Of a stretch of 64,000 bases of DNA, positions 21,572 through 32,403 are shown piece by piece (the first letter of the stretch is position 1; every line of letters starts with the position of its first letter). Origin of the DNA: Isoetes taiwanensis (taxonomy: Eukaryota > Streptophyta > Lycopodiopsida > Isoetales > Isoetaceae); assembly GCA_021234155.1 (NCBI GenBank), contig JAJEKV010000006.1, forward strand, positions 25,723,756 through 25,787,755. Reading direction: 5' to 3'. The notes under the pieces were generated by a model. It searched no databases. It was not told the origin of the DNA and was given only the letters and a program-made list of their open reading frames with translations. A program made the translations under genes and the position numbers.

Positions 21572-22830
21572 ATGAACTCAAATTTGAAGAAGCGGCTACA
21601 AGAATTGCTCAATCTAGGCTTCATCGGGCCTAGTGTCTCACCATTTGGGGCACCCATCCTCTTTGTCAAGAAGAAGGATGGAAGCTTGAGGATGTGCATA
21701 GATTACAGACAATTGAACAAGCACATCATCAAGAACAAGTACGCACTTCCCAGATCAGACGACTTAATGGATCAGCTCCAAGGGGCAAAGGTCTTCTCCA
21801 AGATCGACCTAAGGTCAGGTTATCACCAGATCAGAATAAAAGAAGAAGACATCCACAAAAAGCGGCTTTCAAGACCAGGTATGGGTATTATGAATTCACC
21901 GTAATGCCATTTGGGCTATCCAACGCCCCAGCTACGTTCATGAGACTCATGAACGACATCTTCAGAGAATACTTAGACACCTTTGTCATAGTATTCTTCG
22001 ACGACATTCTGGTGTACAATAAATCCATTGAAGAGCATACTCAGCACGTTAGAAAGGTGCTCGGGAAGTTAAGGAGGCATCAGTTGTATGCCAAGTTGTC
22101 GGGTCGTCACCGCAGAGAAGGTGGAATACCGGTCATGTGATTTCAGCGAAGGAATCTCGGCGCACCCGCCAAGATTGAAGCAGTAATCCAATGGCTGGCA
22201 CCAAAGAACGTCCATGAGGTCAGAAGTTTCCTTGGCCTAGCAGGGTATTACAGGAAGTTCGTGAAGAACTTCGCAAAGATAGCAGCCCCACTGACGGACT
22301 TAACAAAGGCGGAGAAAATTAAAATTAAAGCAGACCATTGGCTCAAGAAAGCCCAAAGCGGATTTGAGTTGTTGAAGGAAGCCTTGACAACCGCCCGCCT
22401 TGACCCCCCGGACGGAGAAGGATAAGTTAGTGGCAACGGATGCAAGCAAGATAGCCACAGTGCGATCTTGATGCAAGAAGAGCGGGTAATAGCGTATGAC
22501 TCAAGAAAATGAACGGCCAAACGCTTACCCGGACGCGATGATCAAGAGCTGCTAGCGGTTGTCGGGGCATTGAGAATCTGGAGGCATTACCTCTTAGGGA
22601 GGAAATTCCAGTTGGACCGGATCACGAGCCTCCAATACGTATTCACGCAAACCACATCTCAACTGGAGGCGTAGAAGGTGGATGGAATTTCTTGAGGAGT
22701 ACGACTTTGAGATAGTCTACAAAACCCTGAAGCTTAATGTGGTAGCGGATCGCTTTCAAGACATCCATCGACAACCCGAGTGCACTGCAATGCAATCTCA
22801 ACGCTCTTCAGCGATTTCGGAAAAAGATAG
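21572..22830 (+). pseudogene. Reverse transcriptase and RNase H of gypsy element 3
   Basis: RT is well preserved: '[20 protein letters not shown]', '[20 protein letters not shown]', '[20 protein letters not shown]', then one frameshift near 21870, '[19 protein letters not shown]' and the catalytic '[12 protein letters not shown]' (21991-22026) with both Asp residues. The RNase H side starts with '[20 protein letters not shown]' (about 22218-22275) and continues with several stops to 'LRIWRHYLLGRKFQL' near 22570-22620. At least four frame changes occur overall. Confidence 0.85.
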
Positions 22831-22838
22831 AAGAAACC

Positions 22839-24050
22839 TTGCCAACGGATGAGGACTTCAAAGAAGTATGGGCAAGCTTGTCCAAGGAAGCGAACGGACA
22901 AGGAGAGGGAAACCTTCAAAACTTTAAAAGGAAGGTAACCTCCTATACCATAAGAACAAGTTGTGTGTGCGGAATCATCCGAGTAAGAAAGTTGATCCTC
23001 CACGACACCCAACAGCCCAATAGCTGGCCACGCAGATTCATGAAGACATATTTCAAAGTGCGAAGCGCCTACTATTGGCCGAATGAAGAAGCGATAGCTC
23101 GCCACATCAAGGAGTGTCAGCTATGCCAAAGAAAGCGAAGCGAGAACAACTTCAATTCCAGTGCTTTGGGAACCATTAGCTGTACCAAACGCTAAGTGGG
23201 AGGTCGTCGGCATGGATTTTATAAATGGATTGCCAAGAACAAGTAAGAGGTAAGGATGCCTTGATGGTCGTGGTCGACAAGTTGTCGAAGATGGCCCATT
23301 TTGTGCCTTGCGGGACCACCTCGACACAGACTATGGACACGGCAAAACTCTTCACCAAAGAGATTTTCAGACTTCATGGCATGCCAAGGGAAATTATCTC
23401 CGACCGAGATCCGGGTTCATCAGCGCTCCTTCTCGGCGGGATCTCTTCACAACGATTGAACGGTTATCCATGAGCACGGCCTATCATCCACGCAGACGGA
23501 TGGGCAAAAACAGAGCGTGTCAATAGAATTCGGAAGACATGTTCCGAAACTATGTCGGAACAAGCAAGGTATGTGGGAGGAATTTATTCACTTGGTGGAG
23601 TTTTATGCACAATAGCACCAGCGGGAATCATCCCAAATGTGCGCCGCTCATGATCAACTATGGCTACCAATGTCTAACTCTAGACACTTGGCACAATCCC
23701 GTCAAAGGTGGAAGTCTCCCAACAAATGCCGGCGACATGCGCAAAGCGGCAGAGAAGAAGTACGGGATATCTCCTAGCGGCAAGGAGTCGTCAAAAGAGC
23801 ATCGCCGACAAGCATCGAACGGTCGAAAGCAGTTTGAAGTTGGCGACAATGTGTGGCTCAAGATCAAGGTGAAGCGTAAAGCTCCGCGATCGGAAATTGC
23901 AAGAAACTTGCTCCCCATGGGCTGGACCATTCAAAATAGTCAAGAGAGTGGGTAACCAATCCTACAGATTAGACTTGCCAGCACACTTAAAGATCCACAA
24001 AGTCTTCCACGTGAGTTTGCTGAAGAAGCACACTCCCAACCCAGATGAAA
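22839..24050 (+). pseudogene. Integrase of gypsy element 3
   Basis: Zinc-binding part: 'SAYYWPNEEAIARHIKECQL' with CxxC at about 23116-23130. Core: 'VVGMDFINGLPR' (first Asp, near 23205-23240), 'LMVVVDKLSKMAHFVP', 'FRLHGMPREIISDRDPG' (second Asp, near 23370-23415) and 'TERVNRI' (catalytic Glu, near 23510-23530, shifted frame). The C-terminal GPY-like part reads 'GNQSYRLDLPAHLKIHKVFH' and 'VSLLKKHTPNPDEIL' (about 23950-24055). All three catalytic residues survive, but at least four frameshifts separate them. Confidence 0.8.
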
Positions 24051-24139
24051 TCCTGGACACCCCAACGATGTTGGAAATGACAGAGGGGCGGTTGGAAATA
24101 GTTCGAGAGATAATTCTTGATAAAGCATTCAAGAAAACA

Positions 24140-24312
24140 AGGAGATCGGAGTTCCTCAATACTTGGTCAAGTGGAAGCACTTGCTGTCGGGAAAGACGCA
24201 AACATGGGTACTTAAAAGAGACACGGAAAAAGCGGTACCCACGGTTTATGGAGCAATGGGGCGGCAAAATCATCTCCCAGAAGAAATCGGCTCGGGCATG
24301 TCGATTTGTGTA
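24140..24312 (+). pseudogene. Chromodomain of gypsy element 3
   Basis: In the frame ending with the stop at 24312 the sequence reads 'PQYLVKWKHLLSGKTQTW', the aromatic and Trp pattern of a chromodomain, followed by a short tail. Chromodomains fused to integrase tether the complex to modified histones in chromoviruses. A frameshift separates it from the integrase frame. Confidence 0.7.
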
Positions 24313-25143
24313 GATTAACAAATTTGCCTAGTTAGGTATAATCTACGATGCAACCTATGAGGTAAGGGTTGCATGCGTTGTAGCGAATGATGAGATTACT
24401 ACGGTGATCTCTAGGGCGTGGTGTAATGTCAATGTAGGCATGACCCGCGGTGCAAGCTTGGAAAGTCTACTCCTGTCCCCACGGAAGTAGACGACCTCGA
24501 GAAAGAAAGGAGGTCATTAAGGAATGCATTCATAGGAAAAGCACCTCTAGCCCCATATATGTTTTGATAGGGAGGAATCGGCCTTCACGCCCCATATACG
24601 GGAAGGACCTATCCTCCACCGGGCAACTAAAGGTGTAGGCATGAGTGGCATATAGGCATATAGGCAGCTGTCTCCACGGCCATAATGGAAGAATCACCCC
24701 CTCTTCCCTCGCCGGGAGATTAGCCATGCATCCATGTAGATAGGTGGGGTGGTCACCATATAACCAAAACTTTATAAATAATTAAATATCATACTAACGT
24801 GAGTGTGACCCAGGCCAATAGAAGAGCGTCCTGAGGGCTAGGAGGTCGGACTACGAAGACTTACAACACAATTTTGTCTAAAGTCTTTGCAAGGAATAAA
24901 GAAGTACCTCGAGGAATAATAGTATATATAATAAAATTTGAGTAATCTTTGTAATAACATGCGAATAATTAAGCATTTGATTGAATAATAGTTCAATAAT
25001 GTCCTGTAAAAATTACTTTAAGGTAATTCTATTAAATGTATGAATGTAATAATAAGTATATCGTTATGCATGAGGTTGATTGCGGGATAAAAGCGGATCC
25101 CAAGGTGGGGAGAACCCGATGCTTTGGGGCGAGATCAATTCAA
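24313..25143 (+). other. 3' untranslated region of gypsy element 3
   Basis: About 830 bp between the chromodomain stop and the polypurine tract. No frame with a recognisable motif; AT-rich after 24770. Confidence 0.6.
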
Positions 25144-25156
25144 GGTGGGGGGAGAA
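25144..25156 (+). promoter_or_regulatory. Polypurine tract of gypsy element 3
   Basis: GGTGGGGGGAGAA abuts the TGTGACGTT start of the 3' LTR. Confidence 0.8.
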
Positions 25157-26650
25157 TGTGACGTTCGATCACGATATCACTCTCAGACGATACCGCATCG
25201 CGGCTGCTGCCACGCCGCATTACCGCGCCCGTCCTAGTCGACGTGTACGCCGACACATACCTAAGCAAGGATGCCCTAGGGGGCAACTTGCAATGGTGCG
25301 CACACTTAGCAATGCACGCACCTTTAGACCTTTAACCCATTAAAGGTAGACCAAGGGTCATGGAAAACCCTAAAACCTAGCGATAGCCTACATAAGGCAT
25401 CAAACCCTAACATTCCTTTTTTCGCCCCGGACCTTCCGGAAGCTCCAATTCCAGCTGAGGAGTCAATTCCAACTCCCACGATCTGCGCTTTGCCTAGTCG
25501 GATCATCCCTCCGTAGCATCCCGGCGAACAAGGACATGGGCGCCGGATCAAGAGGAGTGAACCGGGGATCAGGTATTTGATCGATCAAATAGCATAAACC
25601 TTACTCTAGCCATCTAATCGATTAGGTTTAGCCTATTAGATCACCCCTAGCAGCCAAGTAGACCCCGAGATTGACTTAACTAAAGAACCTAACTCTATGA
25701 GATAGATTAGTTCTTTATTATTTATTATGTTGATATGATGGGCCGGATGGATTCGTGAACTCATTGTATTGGGAAGGGGGTAGAGACTTAAAGCTTAGTA
25801 GATGATGCTCCTAGTCACCCCTCTTAGTGCATTACTAGATTTCGACTTAATACGTGAGCCCACCCGGGTTGTGGGTGAAGGGGCGGGCCGGCTTAGAATG
25901 AGGTTAGGTGTTCTGACCCTTGACCGATCCCTCTGGTGTGTAAGGCCTATCGGGGATCGAGTGACTAGGTCTAATGGCTTGCCAAGGTGTGGGGTAAGGC
26001 ATGGGCTCGACAACTGGGGTGGAGTTCACCTTCCAAAGGGTTAAGTCGAATAAGGGCAGTGGCCCTCCTAGTCACCTTGGGTCAACATGTAGATCTCGGA
26101 GGGAGTGATCCCTACCGCCCCATCGGGACTGGGAGATGTAACCCGGAATAGCCCCTTTGGCTATGCACCCGTGGCTGGGCTGATCCAGGTCCCAACACTT
26201 TTCAACCTACTCGCCAAGTAAGTGTGCCGGGGAGGGGCGGATGGAGTGGACAACCCTAAGCCATGTTCTTATGCCAGCCAATCCATTGTCATGATTCTGC
26301 ACTTGCTTGAACTCGGGAGACCCAAGCTTGTCGGGCCATCCCCCGAGTCCGAGCCTTGGGTAGGAACTTCCTTGTATTGTGCTGATCTTTGTCTATGCAG
26401 ATGTTGATGTGCCACCCTTCGAGGTGGATATATATGATGTTATGTTACTGACGTGTATGTTTACGCTTCCGCAGCTAGGTAGGCCCTGAGGGAGACGGGG
26501 TAAAATGACCCCTTCACTCTTCCCACTGTGGACTCTAGACGGTCACAGTGATATGTGGAGGGGCCCCGTATCGATGTGGAGCTGGAAAGCGGGGATGAAC
26601 TCCCGTTTGTATACGGTGCGGGCATCATTATACAAGTACGGGACGCCACA
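25157..26650 (+). repeat. 3' LTR of gypsy element 3
   Basis: 1494 bp, matching 13742-15249. Ends GGGACGCCACA, followed directly by the AAATT target duplication (26651-26655). Confidence 0.9.
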
Positions 26651-27175
26651 AAATTCATTCCAAAGTTTTCAAAGGTGGCTGTCCCCCTTAAGAAAGGACA
26701 ACCCTTTGTATGGGGAAAAGAGCAAAAGATATCCTTTGAATGAATCAAGGATTTACGTTCAAGTGAACCAATTCTAAAAATTTTGGATTTAAATTTGCCC
26801 TTTGAAGTTTATGATGACGCATATGGACAAGCTCTGGGAGCAGTTCTAATGCAACAATGACATGTTGTGGCTTACAATAGTCGTAAATTAAAAGAACTAT
26901 GCCACATATGAACAAGAGTTGTTGGCCATAGTTCATGCCTTAAAATACTTGGCGGCATTACTTAAGGTCAAGGACCAATAAAGAGCCACGCAAGTTCATT
27001 GTGTTCACAGATCACAAATCATTGAAATTTCTGCAAAGTCAAGCAGAAATAAGTCCCAGACAAGCGTGCTGGTTGGATTTCTTACATGAATTTCACTTTG
27101 AGATTCAGCACACCCCTGGGAAAGATAACCCAGTTCCAGATGCCCTTTCCAGAATAAAATACATCAATGGAATGG
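26651..27175 (+). pseudogene. Gypsy element 2 RT tail and RNase H, second part
   Basis: Resumes the RT interrupted at 13741: 'KFIPKFSKVAVPLKKGQPFV' and then RNase H 'VYDDAYGQALGAVLMQQ' (about 26808-26858; a catalytic-type Asp is present) and 'HVVAYNSRKL'. After frameshifts near 26895-26990 the end of the domain is clean: 'FTDHKSLKFLQSQAEIS' and 'HTPGKDNPVPDALSR' (27004-27155). Confidence 0.85.
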
Positions 27176-28380
27176 CATCTCTAGAATGGGATCACTTCCA
27201 ACAAATCAAGGATTTGTATGAGAAGAATCAAGATCCAATCAAAAGAGAAGGTTCTTTTTGGGCGAAAACGACGATTTATGGTTCTATAAGGGGCAAATTT
27301 ATGTTCTCTTAGTAGAGAATCTTAGGAAGGAGATTCTTTACGAATTCCATAACACCCCGCAAGCAGGGCACGGGGAGGAGTGGAAGACATACGAATTGAT
27401 TAAAAGACAATTCTTTTGGCCTGGTATGAAACAAGATGTAAAATCTTATGTATCATAGTGCCAGGTATGTCAAGCTGTAAAAACAGATCATGGCAAGATG
27501 CCAGGATTATTACAACCATTACCCATACCTTTGGAAAGGTGGGAATGCATAAGTATGGACTTCACAGTTGCACTCCCACGATCCAATCGACAACACACCC
27601 AAGTACTGGTGATGGTCGATTGTCTGGCAGTATGCGAAGTTCTTAGCATTACAAGGTGGTGCTACGGGACAAGATATGGCCAAGGAGTACCTACGGGTTG
27701 TGTACCCTATCTTTGGTCTGCCACGACGAATTGTAAGCGATCGAGACACTAAATTCACAGGGCACTTTTGGAAAGATTTCATGAAGGGGCTAGGAGTAAG
27801 CCTCAGTATGAGTAGTGGAAATCACCCCCAAATGGATGGACAAACAGAATGAATTAACAGGATCTTGGAGGATATGATAAGAAGTTTTGTGTTTGAAAAA
27901 TAGTCCAAGTGGGAAGAATATTTGCCTTTGTAGAGTTTGCTTATAACAACGCATACCACACAGGTACCAAAATGAGCCGCTTTATGGTAATGATAGGTAG
28001 GAACCCGAGATCATATACTGGGACTAACGAAGCCTTGAAAATTGATGTGGCTATCCATATGTTGGAAGATATGCAAGCCATATTATATCAATGTAGGTCA
28101 AACTTAAAGAAGGCTCAAGATCGAGCCAGGCTAAATGCCAACAAACATCGTAGAGAAGTAATCTTCAAGGAAGATGAGTATGCATTCTTCACGAATAGTT
28201 TATCCCTAAGCACTCAAGATTGGGACCTTAAAAGCCATTAGTCAAGGGAAAGATTCCCATACTGATGCCCCAATATGTTGGACCCTTCAAAGTGTTAAGA
28301 AGGATCAATGAGACAACATATGTGTTAGAGCTTCTAGATGGAATAGGAGTGCATCATGTTTTCCATGTAAGCCAACTCAA
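27176..28380 (+). pseudogene. Integrase of gypsy element 2
   Basis: Zinc-binding part 'LRKEILYEFHNTPQAGHGEE' and 'YELIKRQFFWPGMKQDVKSY', then 'CQVCQAVK' (CxxC, about 27461-27484) after a stop. Core: 'ECISMDFTVALPRSNRQ' (first Asp, near 27545), 'RIVSDRDTKFTGHFWKDFM' (second Asp, near 27728-27785) and 'GNHPQMDGQTE' (catalytic Glu, near 27820-27852) followed at once by a stop. Then 'FVEFAYNNAYHTGTKMS' (27920-27975) and the C-terminal '[20 protein letters not shown]' (about 28314-28373). Five or more breaks. Confidence 0.85.
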
Positions 28381-28429
28381 GAAAGCCGATATTGTGCACG
28401 GACAACGTAATGCTCCAAATGACAATATC

Positions 28430-28620
28430 CCTACCCCTTAGCTCTGAGGTAACTCCTGAGGCGATTCTAGACACTCGCATTCGAAAGCTGCGCAATAGAA
28501 ATATTGCGAGTACTTGATCTTGTGGCGAGGTCAATCACTCTCCTCGAGGCCACATGGGAGAGTGAAGAGTATCGCAGAAGAAAAACCCTCATTTGACTCA
28601 AAATTAGGTGGAGGTCACGA
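28430..28620 (+). pseudogene. Chromodomain of gypsy element 2
   Basis: Fragments 'EYLILWRGQ' (near 28507-28535) and, in another frame, 'LEATWESEEYRRR' (near 28543-28582) give the two halves of a chromodomain, with its Trp-Arg-Gly and Ala-Thr-Trp-Glu blocks, broken by a frameshift. Confidence 0.7.
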
Positions 28621-28852
28621 AAGGATTAGCCGAGTCAACATGAGGTTAGTTACCTAGTATAATAATATATGGGCTTGCATCAGCGATGGCAAGTAAGGAT
28701 GTCCGCGAAACTAAGAGCTATTTGAAACCATGGTCACGGGGTGACCCAAGGAACGGGTTTCAAAAGGACTAGATGATCTAACCATGGTCACAAGGTGACC
28801 CGGGGAATGGGTTTCGAAATATACTCCCACAATCCTTGGAGACCAAGGATTT

Positions 28853-28864
28853 GAAAGGGGGAGG
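28853..28864 (+). promoter_or_regulatory. Polypurine tract of gypsy element 2
   Basis: GAAAGGGGGAGG ends two bases before the TGTTATGGACATG start of the 3' LTR. Confidence 0.75.
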
Positions 28865-28866
28865 TA

Positions 28867-29323
28867 TGTTATGGACATGTTAACAGCATTACATGGGGGG
28901 GCAAGGTAAACTAAAATAAATCATTATCTATGGAAATAAATCCCTTAATAAGGGATGACGTGGCATGATGTGATTAGGTGGGCAAGCCAACAGCCAACGA
29001 GTTGGGCTATGGCATCATCGAACAGATCCCGTGAGGGATCAAAGAAGCCGGGAGGCGATCGATCGCCAAATCGCCCTGGACTTCAAGGAAGCCTTTTCGA
29101 TCCCTCGCTTCGCGGATATATATATATCAGAGCCATATTTTCCAAAGGGGCAGCATACTGTAAGCCGTAGCTATTCTTGAGCAAACCTGTGATTACCAGC
29201 ATCAATCTAAGTCTTCAGGGAAGACTGAAACACCGTGCGGGAATCAGGAATTCCAAGGGCAGGGGCAGAGTAAGTGTGGATTGATGCGCCTAGTAGCTTC
29301 GGTGAAGTCGAGGACCATTTCCA
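28867..29323 (+). repeat. 3' LTR of gypsy element 2
   Basis: 457 bp, TG to CA, matching the 5' LTR without the MITE. It has a TATATATATA run near 29113 that could serve as the TATA box; the 5' copy reads 'CTATACATATCAG' there. Confidence 0.8.
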
Positions 29324-29793
29324 TGTGACAGCTGGCATAGATATGCTTTACCTAATAGTGTTCTTTTTCGTCAGGAATGTTTATTCCTGAAATCATTGAT
29401 TTTGTTATTTAGTACACATCTTTTTATTGGCTACTGTGCAATTTATTTATAGATATCATGATGCTGATATAAAAGCAGGTAAGCCTAGACATATTGAGAA
29501 CTTATAAGTCTTTGGTCGGGTTACAGATATCTCTTTGGCCCTTTCTATTTATTGTAAAAAATAGCCTTCTTGTGTTCCTTCTTGCCCTCATGCCATTGTA
29601 TTCTTGTTTCTTCATCATATATCAGATTCTTTGCCGATCATGGCATATTTCTTCTATATTTTTTGCATAGTCTTCACATATTTCCCTTGTTTTCGCATGG
29701 GTTCATGATAGTTTGAAACCAGAATCCCTTACTAGTTCTTGCCTGCTCTGATCATAAGCATTTCTTTATCTATATTTGGTGGTTCTTGTCTCT
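29324..29793. other. No gene recognised
   Basis: About 470 bp of T-rich DNA between gypsy element 2 and the gag-like frame. Possibly the upstream region of the next unit; no clear TATA box or boundary repeat was found. Confidence 0.4.
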
Positions 29794-30340
29794 ATGGAGG
29801 AGATTTCATCCTTATTAGAGTAGGTCCATCAACTTGTTCAAGTATGCCAACTGCTGCAGTCAGACAATAAGGAGCTCAGAGAACTGGTTGCTTCATATGA
29901 ATCTGTTTCTAGCTCTGGATTGAGGTTATCGAAGTCTAAAATTAGCATGCCTGAGAAGTTTTGACGTCACTGGTCCAAGCTTCATGGTTTTTTGAATCAG
30001 ATCGGGTTTATGATCTAGCTCTATCCTCATAAATATCCAACGATCCAGGAATAAGTTGGATTGATTAGTTATCTCCTCACAGGGTCAGCTCTAAGTTGGT
30101 TTATTCTTTTATTAGAGAAAGGAGCCCCAAAGTTGCAGGATTTTGCTGCTTTCACTGCAGAGCTTGAGGCATAATTTGGAGACACAGATCGACAGCATAC
30201 AATAGTCACAAAACTCTGCAATCTCAGACAAGGCTCTCATCCAGATTTAGTTTATGCGTCTGAATTTCGTCAAATTGCAATCGATATTGCCTGGAATGAT
30301 GCTGCTCTCTGTGATTGTTGCAATAAATCTTGAAGATCCA
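29794..30340 (+). pseudogene. Ty3-type gag (capsid-like) domain, N-terminal part of a fused frame
   Basis: From ATG 29794 ('MEEISSLLE') one frame, with stops but no frameshift, carries a short coiled-coil start ('LLQSDNKELRELVASYESV') and a gag core: 'SKLHGFLNQIGFMI', 'ISYLLTGSALSWFILLLEKG', 'LQDFAAFTAELEA', 'LCNLRQGSHPDLVYASEFRQ', 'AIDIAWNDAALCD'. The pattern (L-T-G-x-A-x-W, L-R-Q-G-S, Y-x-x-E-F-R) is that of the Ty3/Sushi-type gag family. Six stops interrupt it. No RT, protease or LTR accompanies it; instead the frame runs on into the module at 30470. It could be the start of a lost gypsy element or a gag captured by another gene. Confidence 0.65.
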
Positions 30341-30910
30341 ACCATTCTCATATGGAGGTCTCTTTTTGTGAAGCACGTTTGAAATTTGAATGGCATAATT
30401 GTGAGAACTTACAACATTGTGGACCTTAAAAGCTGCAAAATCTGCAACCTTATTCGATAAACATTGATTATGATGAAGAGCTTGCAGGTTTTTTTGCTGC
30501 AAATGATGAAAGATTAGATGACGCATTACAAGTGGGAGACGTTTTTGCCTCATTTGCTGCTCCTGGGAATGAGGAGGATGTGCCTTATTATGTTTTGTTG
30601 TGCAACAAGGAGAAACATATTCTGGATTAGGATGTAGTAGATGATTATGGAAACAGAATACTTGCTAGAGAAAAGGTCATTTCAGCCTATTATTACCAGT
30701 TCATGAAGGGGACTCAACATAAATACAAGCTAATTGAAACTGAGAGTGCACTAGTTCCAGCAGAATCTCTCATTGGAGTGAGGTTTCGAAAGACTCAAAT
30801 AAGCCATAAAATCAGGGGCACTAAGTTTTGCATATGCACTATGTCTAGAGGTACATGACATCTTTGATGTCAAGTCTCCCCTGAAATTGTGAAGAATTTA
30901 GATTCATAAA
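30341..30910 (+). pseudogene. Unknown module fused in frame to the gag domain, possibly Tudor/BAH-like
   Basis: Same frame as the gag part (first base positions divide alike by three; no indel between). After a Cys/His-containing stretch ('FEWHNCENLQHCGP') comes an acidic segment and then 'GDVFASFAAPGNEEDVPYYV', 'DVVDDYGNRILAREKVISAY', 'YYQFMKGTQHKYKLIETES' and 'PAESLIGVRFRKTQISHK'. The alternation of short strands, with an aromatic residue before V-L, recalls small beta-barrel readers (Tudor or BAH), and a module of similar layout ends the DUF7869-like frame at 34480-34893. That comparison is by eye only. Stops at 30428, 30628, 30856 and 30907. Confidence 0.4.
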
Positions 30911-31009
30911 GAGTACTTAATTCTTTGAGATGCACAACAAAGAAAAAGAACATTGTATTAGCCTTATTATTTTTGGTGAGTTATGTTGGAAAAGGTATAA
31001 TCCGCACTC

Positions 31010-31905
31010 TAATCTAATATCCGTTTGCTATATCTATTGGAAGATCATGCAATGATCTAAATAAACCAATATGTGCATGAAACTTGCAGAAATAAAGCAA
31101 AGGACTCACTTGTTGAGCACCTTTAAAAAAAAAAAAAGCAGTCTCAGAAAAACTTATACCATGCATTAGCAATCTCGAATTTTGATACTATTTCAGCTCA
31201 AGCAGGTGCTTTGGTTTACGAAGAATGTATGACCAAAAGTCTAGCCTCAAAAATTTGCAGAACCCTTTCAAAATTGATAGTCTGACCAAGTCAAAGAAAA
31301 ATCAATGTTTCAAGCAGAATGCTATTTTTTGCAGAATAAGCAAATGGATCTTCTTTTGAAAATTTCCACTTGGAACACTTTCTAATAGGTCTGCATGAAC
31401 AGTGCATCGAATTATTTCAACAAAAATCATGAAAATAAACCTTAAAAAAATGACTTCTTGTCTGACAGACTGTAACCCTGCATTGTGGTCATTTTGATAC
31501 ATAATCTGATATATGTTTGCTATGTCTATTGCAAGACCATCCGATGATTTAAATAAACCAATATGTGCAAGAAACTTGTAGAAATAAAGCAAAGGACTCA
31601 GTTGTTGAGTACCTTCCCAAAACAAAGAAAAAGCAGTCTCAAAAAAACTTATACCATGCATTAGCAATCTCGAATTTTGATACCATTTCAATTCAAGCGG
31701 GTGCTTTGATTTGCAAAGAATGTATGACCAAAAGTCTAGTCCCAAAAATTTGCGTAACCCTTTCAAAATTGACTGCGACCAAGTAAAAAAAAATAGTCAA
31801 TGTTTCAAAGCGAAATCCTATCTTTTTAGTAATAAGCAAATGGATCCTTTTTTGAAGAATTTCACTTGAAGCACTTTCTGATGAGTGCATGATGAACAAA
31901 GCATA
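31010..31905 (+). repeat. Tandem duplication, two ~405 bp copies at ~490 bp spacing
   Basis: The segment from 'TTTGCTATRTCTATTG' to 'ACTTTCTRATRRGTGCATGA' occurs at about 31025-31415 and 31512-31905. Both copies keep a plus-strand reading containing 'ALAISNFDTIS' and '(E/K)ECMTKSL', open for 73 codons in the second copy (31565-31786). The first copy has a 13-base A run. The two have diverged by substitutions and short indels. They may be a duplicated exon of the surrounding unit, but I cannot name a domain. Confidence 0.75.
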
Positions 31906-31999
31906 CAACCCGCCAAACCAATCTCTATCAACATAACATACATGAAAAAAGAGACAAACAATAGGTTATAGCATCTTAATTACTAAATGAGCTCCTTAC

Positions 32000-32329
32000 C
32001 TCTTCAAAATCTTCTCACTTACTTTAATGTCTTCCAATGAATTGAACATTTGAAACCCTCTGCCCTTGGTCTTAATCTTCCCATTCATATTGAGAATAGC
32101 ACGGGTATGATGGTCTCATCCAAAGATGGGAATCATAATCCATTTGCATTTTGCCCATGCTATTCCCTGAAGGCCCTGCTTGACAATGGTAGCACATCTA
32201 TCACCACTTTCGCCCATACCAACACCTGAATCTTTCTTTCACACATGAGTCCTAAATTCAATGTAGCTCTCTGGAGGAAAGAACCAGACGAGATCTCTTT
32301 TATCTTTTTGCAGATACATCTATAAGTAC
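32000..32329 (-). pseudogene. Ulp1-like (C48) cysteine protease, exon with His motif
   Basis: Ulp1-type proteases process SUMO-like proteins; copies are often carried by plant DNA transposons. This minus-strand exon is bounded by AG (32330-32331) and GT (31998-31999). It reads 'VWFFPPESYIEFRTHV', stop, 'CATIVKQGLQGIAWAKCKW', 'IMIPIFG', stop, 'DHHTRAILNMNGKIK' and 'GFQMFNSLEDIKVSEKIL'. Pattern W-I-x-I-P-I, H-x-x-x-x-I-L-N-M, F-x-x-x-x-S-L-E-D is that of the C48 core around the catalytic His. Asn stands where the family usually has the catalytic Asp. The Cys-bearing part, expected further along the minus strand below 32000, was not found. Three in-frame stops make it a pseudogene. Confidence 0.5.
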
Positions 32330-32403
32330 CTATGACAATGCATAAACAAAAATGTTAAACAGATTATAACTAGAGAAATTACAAAACTAATTATCTATCT
32401 TAC

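Larger units (their letters stand above)
13742..26650 (+). mobile_element. Gypsy element 3 (long chromovirus, 12.9 kb) nested in element 2
   Basis: A complete-looking LTR retrotransposon. The 5' LTR (13742-15249) and 3' LTR (25157-26650) both start TGTG-CGT and end ACG-CACA; the outermost 8 bp, TGTGGCGT and ACGCCACA, are perfect inverted repeats. It has a Met-type primer-binding site, a 4.4 kb leader with extra reading frames, gag (about 19690-20560), a worn protease (about 20900-21390), RT/RNase H (21572-22830), integrase (22839-24050), a C-terminal chromodomain (about 24150-24312) and a polypurine tract. The order and chromodomain mark it as a chromovirus. It is about twice the usual length because of the leader. 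All domains carry frameshifts. Confidence 0.9.
10503..29323 (+). mobile_element. Gypsy element 2 (chromovirus), split by element 3
   Basis: A plus-strand Ty3/gypsy element with LTRs at 10503-11444 and 28867-29323. Its RT begins at about 13165, is interrupted at 13741 by element 3, and resumes at 26651. Removing the insert and one AAATT restores the reading 'YHRK-F-IPKFSKV' across the join. RNase H, integrase and a chromodomain follow. Without the insert and the MITE in its 5' LTR the element is about 5.4 kb. I could not identify a matching target duplication at its outer ends, and gag and protease are too worn to name. Confidence 0.85.

Noticed and set aside
10498-29328. Target duplication for gypsy element 2
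   Set aside because: The flanking five-base groups (CTATG on the left, TGTGA on the right) do not match in any register I tried.
31302-31766. 154-codon antisense frame across the tandem duplication
   Set aside because: The plus-strand reading is the one shared by both copies; the antisense frame is broken in the first copy and has no motif.
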